DNA of 64,000 nt from Candidatus Propionivibrio dominans (lineage in GTDB: Bacteria; Pseudomonadota; Gammaproteobacteria; Burkholderiales; Rhodocyclaceae), in the NCBI GenBank assembly GCA_016709335.1, contig JADJNC010000003.1, positions 1-64,000 on the forward strand. Direction: 5' to 3'. The notes under the pieces are model-generated. The model was not told the DNA's origin. It saw only the letters and a list, made by a program, of their open reading frames with translations, and did not search any database. Positions 45,466-54,031 of the stretch are shown here, piece after piece; position 1 is the first letter of the stretch; each line of letters begins with the position of its first letter. The position numbers and the translations under genes were made by a program.

Positions 45466-47421
45466 TCAGCCTGGCGCCGACGCCACCACCCGGTTGCGCC
45501 CACCCTCCTTGGCCTGGTACAAGGCCGAGTCTGCGGCGTGAATCAGCGCCAGGCCGTCAGCTTCCGAGCCGGTGGCCATGGCCACGCCGACGCTCAGGGT
45601 GACCGGAATCTTCTGCGCTTCCCACTCGAAAGCGGTTTTCTCGACCTGCATGCGGATACGTTCGCCGATCTGCACGGCGATACGCAGGTTGGCGTTGGTC
45701 AGAATGGCGGCAAACTCCTCGCCGCCATAGCGGAAAACCATGTCCTCGGCACGCGAAGTGCTGCGCAGGATGTCGGCCAACTGGCGCAGGACGGCATCGC
45801 CCGCCGCGTGGCCAAAGCTGTCGTTGATCCGCTTGAAGTGGTCGATGTCGAGCATCAGGCAGGCCAGCGGCGCGCCGCTGGACTGGGCAAAGATCAACTC
45901 CGACGCCAGAAAATCGAGTCCGTTGCGGCGATTGGGAAGCTGCGTCAGGGTGTCGGTCAGCGCATCCTGCAAAAGCCGTTTCTGGGCCACCGCAAACTCG
46001 TCGGTCGAGCGCATGATGCCGAGGCGTTCACGCTGGATTTCCTCCTTCAGAATCAGCATGCGCGCTGCCGTATTGAGGTGCACGCGCAGCGTTTGCGCAT
46101 TCAGCGGCTTGACCAGCACATCATCGGCGCCGGCATCGATGGCTTCAAGGATGCGAGTCTCGTCTTCCGGCGTCGCCAGAAGCAGGGCATAGCATTCCTT
46201 GCCTGTAAGCGTCAGCCGCAGGCTGTGACAAAAATCGGTCGACTTCATGCCCGGCATCGACATGTCGGCGATGACGATCTGCGCCGGACGGCGCAGCGCC
46301 TGGGCCAATCCCTCAGCCGTATCATCGACCAGCACAGGCTGGTGACCGAGGTTCTCGATCTGCTGCATCAGTGCCGGGAGTTCCGGAAGCGGGATGCCGA
46401 TCAGTTGCACAAGCAGACACGGCGAAGGGGCGCGCCGGTTCTCGGTGTCTGAGGCCGTTCCCATCCGGCGCAGGGGCGGACTGGCCGCAAGAATTTCGGC
46501 AAAGGGAGGAATGTCCCTGGTGCGTACCTGCAGCTTGGCGCCCCATTCGCGCCAGCGCTCGACCATCTTGTCGACCAGTTCGTTGAGTGTTTCGCCGCCG
46601 ATGCCAAGACGCGCCGCACGAGCCAGCAGAGCCGGCAGCAGACCCCAGCGTGACTCTTCATCGACCATGCAGACATGCGCCAGCGAACTGGCGAAACTCA
46701 GCGAATGAGTCAGCGTCTGCACCCGTGAACCATCGGCAAAACCGGCGGCATCGGGGTTTTCGTGGTGGAAGGCCGCCTGGATGAGCACCTCGGGCAGCCC
46801 CCACTCGTCGAGCAGGGTAGCCGCCAGCTCGTGGTGATCCATGGTAAATCGTTCCTGCTCCAGCGTCGCCAGGTCCAGGCGCCGATCACGCGCGGCAAGC
46901 AGGATTTCGGCATACTCGTCGGGGAACAGCGAGGCCAGAGCCAGTTCGCCGACCCGTGCCAGCAGACCGATGGTGAAGATTTCCTCACTTGATATCTGCG
47001 CGAAATGGGCCAGTTCCTGACAGGCAATGCCGGTGGCCAGGGAGTGTCCCCAGAAGCCTTCGTAATCGAAGGCCGAGCACACTCCGCTCTTGTGGCTGTG
47101 CATGACGGAGAGTCCTATGACCAGATCGCGTACACGAAACGAGCCGAGGGCAACGATTGCACGCTGCAGGGAAACCATCGGTCGCGAGCGGCCAAAGGCG
47201 GCCGCATTGGCAAAATAGAGCATGCGTCCGGCGATTGCCGGGTCGGATTGAACCAGTTGCACCAGATCGGCAATCCGGAAATCGTCGCGCTGCAACAGCC
47301 GGATGATCGACAAGGCGACCCCCTTCGGCGAGGGCAGCTTGCCCGTCGCCTTCAGTGCGGCGTAGCGATCAGGGTCAACAAGGCGCATTAAGGACAATTT
47401 CCGGTACGGTTCCCGCATCAT
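45466..47421 (-). CDS. HDOD - receiver - GGDEF signalling protein
   Basis: A 651-residue regulator. An HDOD domain (about 25-225) is followed by a receiver-like domain (about 340-460) with the aspartate in VIADMSMPG and the lysine in VLVKPL, but no clear N-terminal acidic pair. A GGDEF domain (about 480-645) has the active-site motif GGEEF and, five residues before it, an RxxD inhibitory site (RAED). It therefore probably makes cyclic di-GMP with product feedback. The start could be the ATG at 47421 or 47418. The gene ends two bases from the convergent small membrane protein gene. Confidence 0.87.
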   Translation of the reverse strand: MMREPYRKLSLMRLVDPDRYAALKATGKLPSPKGVALSIIRLLQRDDFRIADLVQLVQSDPAIAGRMLYFANAAAFGRSRPMVSLQRAIVALGSFRVRDLVIGLSVMHSHKSGVCSAFDYEGFWGHSLATGIACQELAHFAQISSEEIFTIGLLARVGELALASLFPDEYAEILLAARDRRLDLATLEQERFTMDHHELAATLLDEWGLPEVLIQAAFHHENPDAAGFADGSRVQTLTHSLSFASSLAHVCMVDEESRWGLLPALLARAARLGIGGETLNELVDKMVERWREWGAKLQVRTRDIPPFAEILAASPPLRRMGTASDTENRRAPSPCLLVQLIGIPLPELPALMQQIENLGHQPVLVDDTAEGLAQALRRPAQIVIADMSMPGMKSTDFCHSLRLTLTGKECYALLLATPEDETRILEAIDAGADDVLVKPLNAQTLRVHLNTAARMLILKEEIQRERLGIMRSTDEFAVAQKRLLQDALTDTLTQLPNRRNGLDFLASELIFAQSSGAPLACLMLDIDHFKRINDSFGHAAGDAVLRQLADILRSTSRAEDMVFRYGGEEFAAILTNANLRIAVQIGERIRMQVEKTAFEWEAQKIPVTLSVGVAMATGSEADGLALIHAADSALYQAKEGGRNRVVASAPG

Positions 47422-47515
47422 AAACCCGGGGGCTCGTTCCAGGTCAAGCCGCCTGTCGCGAAAGACCTGCCGCCCATGACCAGCGAAGCTATGGACCGGG
47501 CGCCGGGACGATGAC

Positions 47516-48289
47516 TTAATTTCCCCGCGCCGCCGGGTCCTGACGGTAGAAGAGGCTCATCTGCGCGTAGAGTGCCGGATATTCTTCGCTCAGGATGTCC
47601 GGAGTTTCAAAGAAGGTTTCGCTCATGACGGCAAAGAATTCGCCGGGGCTCTCGGCTGCGTAGGGATCAAGCAGGGTTCCTTCACCGCGTTCCTCGGCTT
47701 CATCAACCAGCGCACAGAAATCCTCGTAGGCCGCCAGCAGCGTTGCTTCCCACGCCTTGCGCGAGACGCTGGCCGGTAGTGGCGGGATGCCGTTGGCCTC
47801 GCCGTTGAGCATGTCGAGCTTGTGCGCGAATTCGTGGATGACGACGTTGTAGCCTGCGCCGGCCATCTGCGCGTCGTGCCATGAAATGAGCAGGGGCCCC
47901 CCATCCCAGGCTTCGCCCGAGGCGATATCGTCATATTCATGGACAACACCGAATTCGTCTTCGACGACTCGCGGGATGATGAACTCGTCCGGATAGACAA
48001 TGATGCCAACCCAGTTGCGATAGCTCTCCAGCCCGATGTTGAGAATCGGCAGGCAGCCCTGCGTGGCAATCGATACGCACAGGGCGTCAGTCAGTTCAAG
48101 GCCACCGGCGCTGGTAAATTCCTTTTCGGCCAGGAAGGCTTCGGTCAGCTTGCGCAGGCGGGTTTTCTCTTCGACGTTGAGCCGTTCGACAAAAGGCAGG
48201 CTGGCCAGCGTTTGCTGCCACAGTGCCTCGGGCAGAGGCATGGCCTGTGATGTCCCGCGCAGCCAGTTGAGGAGTTTTCCGATGGCCAT
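47516..48289 (-). CDS. mtfA: Zinc-dependent peptidase MtfA
   Basis: M90-family metallopeptidase that in E. coli cooperates with the glucose repressor Mlc; 257 residues. The zinc motif HEFAH is at about 152-156 (NVVIHEFAHKLDMLNGEANG), and the downstream glutamate region reads ESPGEFFAVMSETFFE. No signal peptide is seen, so it acts in the cytoplasm. A DMT permease gene lies four bases upstream, which suggests one transcript. Confidence 0.92.
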   Translation of the reverse strand: MAIGKLLNWLRGTSQAMPLPEALWQQTLASLPFVERLNVEEKTRLRKLTEAFLAEKEFTSAGGLELTDALCVSIATQGCLPILNIGLESYRNWVGIIVYPDEFIIPRVVEDEFGVVHEYDDIASGEAWDGGPLLISWHDAQMAGAGYNVVIHEFAHKLDMLNGEANGIPPLPASVSRKAWEATLLAAYEDFCALVDEAEERGEGTLLDPYAAESPGEFFAVMSETFFETPDILSEEYPALYAQMSLFYRQDPAARGN

Positions 48290-48293
48290 GCGT

Positions 48294-49187
48294 CTAGCGG
48301 GCCTGATGCGAGGTGGTCAGATAGATGCCGACAAAGATCAGGGCAATGCCGGCGAAGTGGTAAGTCTGCGGCACTTCGCTGAGGAAGAGGGCCGCCAGCA
48401 GGATGCCGAAAACCGGCATCAGGTGAATGAAAAGGCTGGCTTTGCTGGCACCGACTTCGCCGACGGCGCGGTTGTAGAAGATATAACCGAGAAAGCCGGG
48501 GAAGATTCCGGTGTAGGCGATTCCGGCGAGCGAGGTGGGCGTGGGATCAATCAATCGACCCTGAGCAATTTCCCAGGCATAGGCAGGAGCCAGGGCCAGC
48601 AGGCCGACGGCGATCAGGGCCGCGAGCAGGAGCATCGGGTGCACACCGGGCGGTCGCCATTGCAGGCCAATCGTGTAGAAAGCCCAGATGAATACGGCGC
48701 CGAGCATCCACAGATCGCCGATGTTCAGCGCCAGACCGGCCAGGGTAGAGAGTTTGCCGTGCGCGACGATGGTGATGACGCCGATCAGCGATGTCAGCAC
48801 GCCGAACCACTCGATGCCGTGCAGGTGTTTTTTAAGGAATGCCCAAGAGAGCGCGATGGTGGCAATCGGGATAAAAGAGTTAAGCAGGACGGCATTGGTG
48901 GCAGCTGTGTATTGCAGCGCAATGTAGGCCAGCGTGTTGTAACCGCCGACGCCGAGCAGGCCGAGGGTGACGATGGCCGGCCAGCCGCGCTTGAGCAGAG
49001 GCCACTGGCTGCGCAGGTGCGGCAGTGCGAGCGGCAGGGTGAGCGCCAGCGCGATGGCCCAGCGCCAGAAAGCCAGTGATAGTGGCGGTACCTCGTTGCG
49101 CATGGCGCGGCCAAAAACCATGTTGCCGGACCAGAACAGCGAGGTCAGCGTGAGCAGGAGATACGGGTGAAGAAGTCTGGAGAACAT
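48294..49187 (-). CDS. DMT-superfamily permease (EamA family)
   Basis: A 297-residue protein with ten hydrophobic helices in two EamA repeats. The first begins LTSLFWSGNMVFGRAM and the second contains GDLWMLGAVFIWAFYTIGL. The family exports metabolites, including amino acids and related compounds; the substrate is not evident. Only four bases separate its stop from the mtfA start. Confidence 0.87.
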   Translation of the reverse strand: MFSRLLHPYLLLTLTSLFWSGNMVFGRAMRNEVPPLSLAFWRWAIALALTLPLALPHLRSQWPLLKRGWPAIVTLGLLGVGGYNTLAYIALQYTAATNAVLLNSFIPIATIALSWAFLKKHLHGIEWFGVLTSLIGVITIVAHGKLSTLAGLALNIGDLWMLGAVFIWAFYTIGLQWRPPGVHPMLLLAALIAVGLLALAPAYAWEIAQGRLIDPTPTSLAGIAYTGIFPGFLGYIFYNRAVGEVGASKASLFIHLMPVFGILLAALFLSEVPQTYHFAGIALIFVGIYLTTSHQAR

Positions 49188-49511
49188 GTGGGCAATTTTG
49201 TCGGGGGCTGTCGGGTTCAGGGGGCATTATGCACGCGACAATTAGCCGGGTGTTGAAATGGGCACCCGATTTCAGCGCTTGTTGCCGCCTACCCATGCTG
49301 CAAAAGCCAGCGAAACGTCAGGTCATTGCCGATTCAGACCTGAAAGCCGGGAAGAGAATCGTAACCTGAAGAGTGAAAATTGCTCGCCATCTGGCGGCGC
49401 GCTGATCGTACTTGACCTCGAGCCAAGTGGGCCGTATGTTCTCTCATCCCGCCCACTCAGCCTGTTAATCAGAGTTGCACTTCGAATTTGAACCCGCGCG
49501 TGAAATCAGTG
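49188..49511. other. Gap without a recognisable gene
   Basis: The 324 bases between the divergent DMT permease gene and the secreted-protein gene hold no convincing coding frame or RNA gene. Short inverted words are present near 49247-49274 but do not form a strong structure with a T tract. Promoters for both neighbours should lie here. Confidence 0.5.
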
Positions 49512-49982
49512 ATGCAAAAACGGTTTTCGTCAGCGATTGTGCTGGCGATGAGGATTCTCTTTATCGACCTGGTCTGCATATCAGCGTCGCCAGCATATGC
49601 CGCCGAGGAGGACGAGCCGCCACAATGGAGTTTCGTTCCCGGACGTTACCAGTTGATCGGTCGCCATCCCGACAGCCTGCTTGTCTATAGCGGAACGGCG
49701 CGTATCGACAGGGTTGGTGGGCAGCTTCGCCTGACCAGGGTCATTGCTGGCAGGCGCAGCCAGATTTATGGTGTCATACGCCGTGCCGATCCGGGTGAGG
49801 CGTATGTACTGGATTTCAAGTGGGGCAAACAAATTCCGCTGGAGATGGTGTGTGTTATCGGCAGCGATCTGGACAACTACCCGCGCCTGACCTGTCATTG
49901 GGGCAGGGCGGGCAATCCGCACCGTCAGCCGGGTATGGAAGCCTACTTTGCGCAGGAGCCGTGGGATCCGGTCAGCCCTTGA
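49512..49982 (+). CDS. Putative exported protein of unknown function
   Basis: A 156-residue protein with an N-terminal signal peptide (basic MQKRF, a hydrophobic core and a likely cleavage after SPAYA, near residue 33), followed by EEDEPPQWSFVPGRYQLIG. The mature part is small, basic and rich in beta-prone segments, with two cysteines (VCVIG and LTCHW) that could form a disulfide. I prefer the ATG at 49512 over a TTG at 49488; no strong ribosome site is seen. No family is recognised. Confidence 0.55.
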   Translation: MQKRFSSAIVLAMRILFIDLVCISASPAYAAEEDEPPQWSFVPGRYQLIGRHPDSLLVYSGTARIDRVGGQLRLTRVIAGRRSQIYGVIRRADPGEAYVLDFKWGKQIPLEMVCVIGSDLDNYPRLTCHWGRAGNPHRQPGMEAYFAQEPWDPVSP

Positions 49983-50170
49983 ACGCACTCCCTATCCGTC
50001 GGTTTCCGGCATTCGATGAATCAGGATCGATCACCCGGATTTGAAAGTGAATTCCAGGTTCAGGAACCCGGGATAATCCCGCCACAAAACGAAATTTTGC
50101 CATTCATTCCGAAGTCTCCTTGTTGGTCTGGCACTCATTTCACCCGCCTTTGCGGTAGTCTCCTGTTTCC

Positions 50171-52519
50171 ATGCGCCTGTCCATTCTCGCTTTCGCCTGC
50201 GGCATCGCTCTCCTGCAAGTGCAGGGCGAGCTGCCCGGCGCGGGCGTCTTGGGCGGCCTTTGTGCGCTGGCGCTGCCGGGGTTTTTTCTGTGTGCACGGC
50301 GCATGCACTGGGCGTTTCGTATCGTGGCGCTGGTGTGCTGTGCGCTGCTTGGCTTTGTCTGGGCGGGTTGGTTCGCCCAGCAGCGGCTGGCCGATCAATT
50401 GCCCGAGGCGTGGGAGACCAGGGAGATCGAGATCATCGGCGTCATTGCTTCGCTGCCGCAACGTTTCGAGCGCGGTGAGCGCTTCGAGTTTGCTGTCGAA
50501 TCGGTGCTGACCAGGGGTGCGAAGGTGCCCGGCCGCATCATGCTGTCGTGGTATCGCAGTCTGGAGGGGAGTGGCGAGAGCAGCGAGACTGCCGATAGCG
50601 ACGAAGGGGTCGAGGCGAGGGCGGTTCGTCCGGGTGAGCGCTGGCGCTTTACGGTGCGTCTCAAACGGCCGCATGGCAATGCCAATCCCCATGCCTTTGA
50701 TTACGAAGCCTGGTTGCTGGAGCGCAACATCCGGGCCACCGGCAGCATCCGCCTGAGTGCTGAAGTTCAACGTCTGGAGGCCTTCGTGCCGCGCCCCGCT
50801 TACCTGGTCGAGCGGTTGCGCGATGCCATCCGCAACCGCTTTCTGACAGCACTGCCCGATGCGCCGTATCTTGGTGTGCTGATCGCGCTGACGGTCGGCG
50901 ATCAGCGCGCGATTCCCAATACGCAATGGCAGGTGTTCAATCGTACCGGCATTACCCATCTGGTGAGCATTTCCGGCCTGCATGTGACGATGGTTGCTGC
51001 CCTGTTCGCAGCACTGATCAACGGGCTCTGGCGGCGCAGCGAGCGCCTGATGCTGCGTCTGCCGGCACAGAAGGCGGCCGTTGTCGCTGCCTGGCTGGCG
51101 GCCTTCGCCTATGCCCTGCTGGCCGGATTCGAGGTGCCGGCGCAGCGCACCCTGTACATGTTGAGCGTCGTGGCGCTGGCGCTGTGGTCGGGGCGCAACC
51201 TGGGCGTCAGCCGTACGCTGCTGCTCGCCTTGCTGGTGGTGCTGGTGCTCGATCCGTGGGCGGTGCTGGCAACCGGCTTCTGGCTGTCTTTCGGCGCTGT
51301 GGCACTGCTCCTGTTCGTCGGCACTTCGCGTGTCGGCGAGGCGCGCGGATGGCGCGCCATTCTCGCCCAGTGGGGCGCGACGCAATGGGCGGTAACCGTC
51401 GGCAGCCTGCCGCTGCTGCTGCTGTTCTTCCAGCAGTTTTCGCTGGTCTCGCCGCTGGCCAATGCGCTGGCCATTCCTTATGTAAGCTTCATCATCACCC
51501 CGCTGGCGCTGATTTTCGCCGTGCTGCCGTGGCCGCCTCTGTTGCAATTCGATCACTGGCTGCTGTCGCTGTTGATGCAAGTGCTTGAATGGCTGGCGGA
51601 GTGGCCGCTCTGGCAGCAGGCCGCACCGCCGCTGTGGGCCTCGCTGCTTGCCGTTGCCGGTGTGCTCTGGTTGCTCTTGCCGCGTGGTTTCCCGGCACGC
51701 TGGCTCGGGCTGTGCCTGCTCATGCCGGCGCTGTCCTGGCCGCCGCCGCGTCCGGCGCCGGGCGAGGCGTGGGTTGATGTGCTCGATGTCGGGCAGGGAC
51801 TGTCAGTGCTGGTGCGTACCGCCGGGCACGCGCTGCTTTACGATGCCGGCCCGCTCTACAGCGCCGAGTCGAATCCCGGGCAGCGGGTGGTCGTGCCTTA
51901 CCTGCGCGCGACCGGGGTCGAACAACTCGATACGCTGGTGGTCTCGCATCGCGACAAGGATCACGCCGGGGGAGTGTCGGCGGTACAGGCGTATCTGCCG
52001 GTGGCCCGGCTCCTGTCGTCGATGATCGAACTTGGCGGAGAGCGCTGTAGCGCGGGACAGAGCTGGGAATGGGACGGCGTGCGTTTTTCGATCCTGCACC
52101 CGATTTTGGCCGATTACCGGATCGACTCAAAAAAATCGAACAACATGGGTTGTGTTCTGCGCGTTGGCACTGCCGCCGGCAGCCTCCTGCTCACTGCCGA
52201 CATCGAGGCCGACGACGAGAGGGCACTGCTTGCCCGCTCGCCGTCATTGTTGCGCAGCGAGGTGCTGCAGGTGCCGCATCATGGCGGTAGCCGCTCGTCG
52301 ACAGCGGATTTCATCGCCGCTGTCGCTGCGCGCGAGGTGGTGTTCTCGGCGGGCTACCGCAATGGCTTCAATCATCCGCGCCCCGATGTGCTCGAACGTT
52401 ACGCAGCCAGCCGCCAATGGCGAACCGATCAGGACGGCGCAATCCGCATTGTCCTTGCCGGATCGAACGAGGTAACGGCATGGCGCAGGGAAAGGCGGCG
52501 CTACTGGTATGGCCAGTGA
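50171..52519 (+). CDS. comEC: DNA uptake channel protein ComEC/Rec2
   Basis: Inner-membrane channel that moves single-stranded DNA into the cytoplasm during transformation; 782 residues. A DUF4131 region (about 25-185) precedes the multi-helix competence domain with HLVSISGLHVTMVAALFA and LLAGFEVPAQRT. A C-terminal metallo-beta-lactamase-like domain (about 535-770) has VVSHRDKDHAGG and LQVPHHGGSRSS. The start is at the ATG at 50171. The stop is two bases from a MITE that may act as its terminator. Confidence 0.95.
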   Translation: MRLSILAFACGIALLQVQGELPGAGVLGGLCALALPGFFLCARRMHWAFRIVALVCCALLGFVWAGWFAQQRLADQLPEAWETREIEIIGVIASLPQRFERGERFEFAVESVLTRGAKVPGRIMLSWYRSLEGSGESSETADSDEGVEARAVRPGERWRFTVRLKRPHGNANPHAFDYEAWLLERNIRATGSIRLSAEVQRLEAFVPRPAYLVERLRDAIRNRFLTALPDAPYLGVLIALTVGDQRAIPNTQWQVFNRTGITHLVSISGLHVTMVAALFAALINGLWRRSERLMLRLPAQKAAVVAAWLAAFAYALLAGFEVPAQRTLYMLSVVALALWSGRNLGVSRTLLLALLVVLVLDPWAVLATGFWLSFGAVALLLFVGTSRVGEARGWRAILAQWGATQWAVTVGSLPLLLLFFQQFSLVSPLANALAIPYVSFIITPLALIFAVLPWPPLLQFDHWLLSLLMQVLEWLAEWPLWQQAAPPLWASLLAVAGVLWLLLPRGFPARWLGLCLLMPALSWPPPRPAPGEAWVDVLDVGQGLSVLVRTAGHALLYDAGPLYSAESNPGQRVVVPYLRATGVEQLDTLVVSHRDKDHAGGVSAVQAYLPVARLLSSMIELGGERCSAGQSWEWDGVRFSILHPILADYRIDSKKSNNMGCVLRVGTAAGSLLLTADIEADDERALLARSPSLLRSEVLQVPHHGGSRSSTADFIAAVAAREVVFSAGYRNGFNHPRPDVLERYAASRQWRTDQDGAIRIVLAGSNEVTAWRRERRRYWYGQ

Positions 52520-52521
52520 TT

Positions 52522-52711
52522 CTAGCAGCCTGTCGGACTTGACCAAGTCGGCTGCAAAAAGTGGGAAGACGGCTCATTTTTCCCCGTATTTCTGCGCGAA
52601 TAGAACAACTATTCGCTTGAAATCCGTGCAAAACTGCACTCGTCTCCCACTTTTTTAGCTGCACTGAAACAGCGTTTTCGCTTCGACCCATCAAGTCCGA
52701 CAGGCTGCTAG
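52522..52711. mobile_element. MITE-like element, 190 bp
   Basis: Perfect 21-bp terminal inverted repeats (52522-52542 and 52691-52711) contain the core CAGCCTGTCGGACTTG. Each end finishes in CTAG, which could be a 4-bp target duplication. A second inner pair, AAAAAGTGGGA and TCCCACTTTTTT, and a central GCGAATAG/CTATTCGC stem let nearly the whole element fold on itself. No coding frame is present, so it would depend on a transposase encoded elsewhere. It lies two bases after the comEC stop. Confidence 0.8.
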
Positions 52712-52756
52712 ACTCCCGTGTAGGATACAAAGGGTTTTTGAATCGGGTTTTAGAAT

Positions 52757-52843
52757 CCACCGCAAAGCCGCGAAGTTCACAAAGATCTCGCAAAGGAAAG
52801 CGTAATGATTCGTTTCTTGCTCTTCTTTGCGTCTTTGCGGTGG
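52757..52843. repeat. Inverted-repeat element C (CCGCAAAG family)
   Basis: The arms CCACCGCAAAGCCGCGAAG (52757-52775) and the complement of CCACCGCAAAGACGCAAAG (52825-52843) differ at two positions and bound an 87-bp element just upstream of the alpha/beta hydrolase gene. It has the same plan as elements A and B but a different repeat word. Confidence 0.7.
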
Positions 52844-52886
52844 GTGTCGGACTTTTTAATGCAAACACACTTTGGAGGCAAGACCC

Positions 52887-53753
52887 ATGACTGGCACGAC
52901 TGGCCCCGTATTTGCTGAGCGTAGCGTCTGCTGCGCCTCGCCGAGCGGTCTGCACCGCATGGTTTATGGCGAATGGGGCGAGCGCGGCAATCCGAAGGTG
53001 CTGGTCTGCGTGCATGGCCTATCGCGCAATGGCCGCGACTTCGACGCTCTGGCGCAGGCCCTGGCCGGTGACTACCGCGTGATCTGCCCGGATGTAGTCG
53101 GGCGTGGGCGCAGCGACTGGCTGCGCGATCCGGCCGGCTACACCATTCCGCAGTATGTGGCCGACATGATGGTGCTGATTGCCCGCCTTGATGTGGAAAC
53201 GGTGCATTGGCTGGGTACTTCGATGGGCGGGCTGATTGGCATGGTAATGGCAAGCCTCGAAAATACGCCGGTTACGAGGCTGCTGCTGAACGATGTCGGG
53301 CCGGAGATTTCGTCGGCGTCGATCAGGCGCATCGGTGAGTACATCGGACGCGCACCGAAATTCGATTCATACGACGACGCAGAAAAATACATCCGGCTGG
53401 TCAGCGCCCCGTTTGGCGCGCTGAGCGACGCGCAATGGCGGCAACTCACCGAATCGAGCCTGCGCCTGACCCCCGATGGTCGCCATGAACTATGCTATGA
53501 CCCCGGTATCGGCGAAACCTTCCGACGCGATGCCGAAGCTTTCGATCTGTGGCCGATTTATGATCGAGTTAGCTGCCCGACGCTGGTCGTGCGCGGTGCC
53601 GAATCCGATCTGCTGACATCGCAGACGGTGCAGGCGATGGTCGCGCGCGGGCCGCGTCCGGCGGTGGTCGAGGTGCCAGGTGTCGGGCATGCTCCGATGT
53701 TCATGGACGAAGCGCAGATCGGCTGCGTCCGTGACTTCCTGCTGGCGGCGTGA
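52887..53753 (+). CDS. Alpha/beta-fold hydrolase
   Basis: A 288-residue alpha/beta hydrolase. The nucleophile elbow is GTSMGG with serine at about 112; the oxyanion region is VCVHGLSRNGRDFD; the acid is probably in RGAESDLL and the histidine in GVGHAPMFMD. The ATG at 52887 follows GGAGG at 52874-52878. No signal peptide is present. The substrate is unknown. The gene is flanked on both sides by elements of the same inverted-repeat family (C and D). Confidence 0.88.
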   Translation: MTGTTGPVFAERSVCCASPSGLHRMVYGEWGERGNPKVLVCVHGLSRNGRDFDALAQALAGDYRVICPDVVGRGRSDWLRDPAGYTIPQYVADMMVLIARLDVETVHWLGTSMGGLIGMVMASLENTPVTRLLLNDVGPEISSASIRRIGEYIGRAPKFDSYDDAEKYIRLVSAPFGALSDAQWRQLTESSLRLTPDGRHELCYDPGIGETFRRDAEAFDLWPIYDRVSCPTLVVRGAESDLLTSQTVQAMVARGPRPAVVEVPGVGHAPMFMDEAQIGCVRDFLLAA

Positions 53754-53780
53754 GCGTTTGCCGAAAAATTGCTATAACCC

Positions 53781-53876
53781 CCACCGCAGAGACGCGGCAA
53801 AGGTAACGCAAAGAATGCTATTGCAAACAATGTGTTAACTTTGCGATTTCTTTTCACCTTTGCGTCTTTGCGGTGG
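53781..53876. repeat. Inverted-repeat element D (CCGCAAAG family)
   Basis: The left arm, beginning CCACCGCAGAGACGCGG (53781), and the right arm, the complement of CCACCGCAAAGACGCAAAG (53858-53876), form a 96-bp imperfect palindrome 27 bases after the hydrolase stop. The right arm is identical to that of element C over 19 bases. Confidence 0.7.
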
Positions 53877-54031
53877 ATTTTTGATTTTTTCACAGCCTCT
53901 GAGTTTTCCCGTTTCATTGCCTTGTGGGCGGCTGTCCAGAATGTTGTTCATTCTCGCCTGCCTGTTGAGCCTGCGCCTTTGACTTAACGCCAAGCCACGA
54001 GGATACTTGCTGACTCTTCCAGAGTGTTCTG

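Noticed and set aside
49247..49274. CGGGTG/CACCCG and TGAAAT/ATTTCA as an H-type pseudoknot
   Set aside because: There are no bases left to cross the first stem, so both pairings cannot form together; no transcript or conservation is evident.
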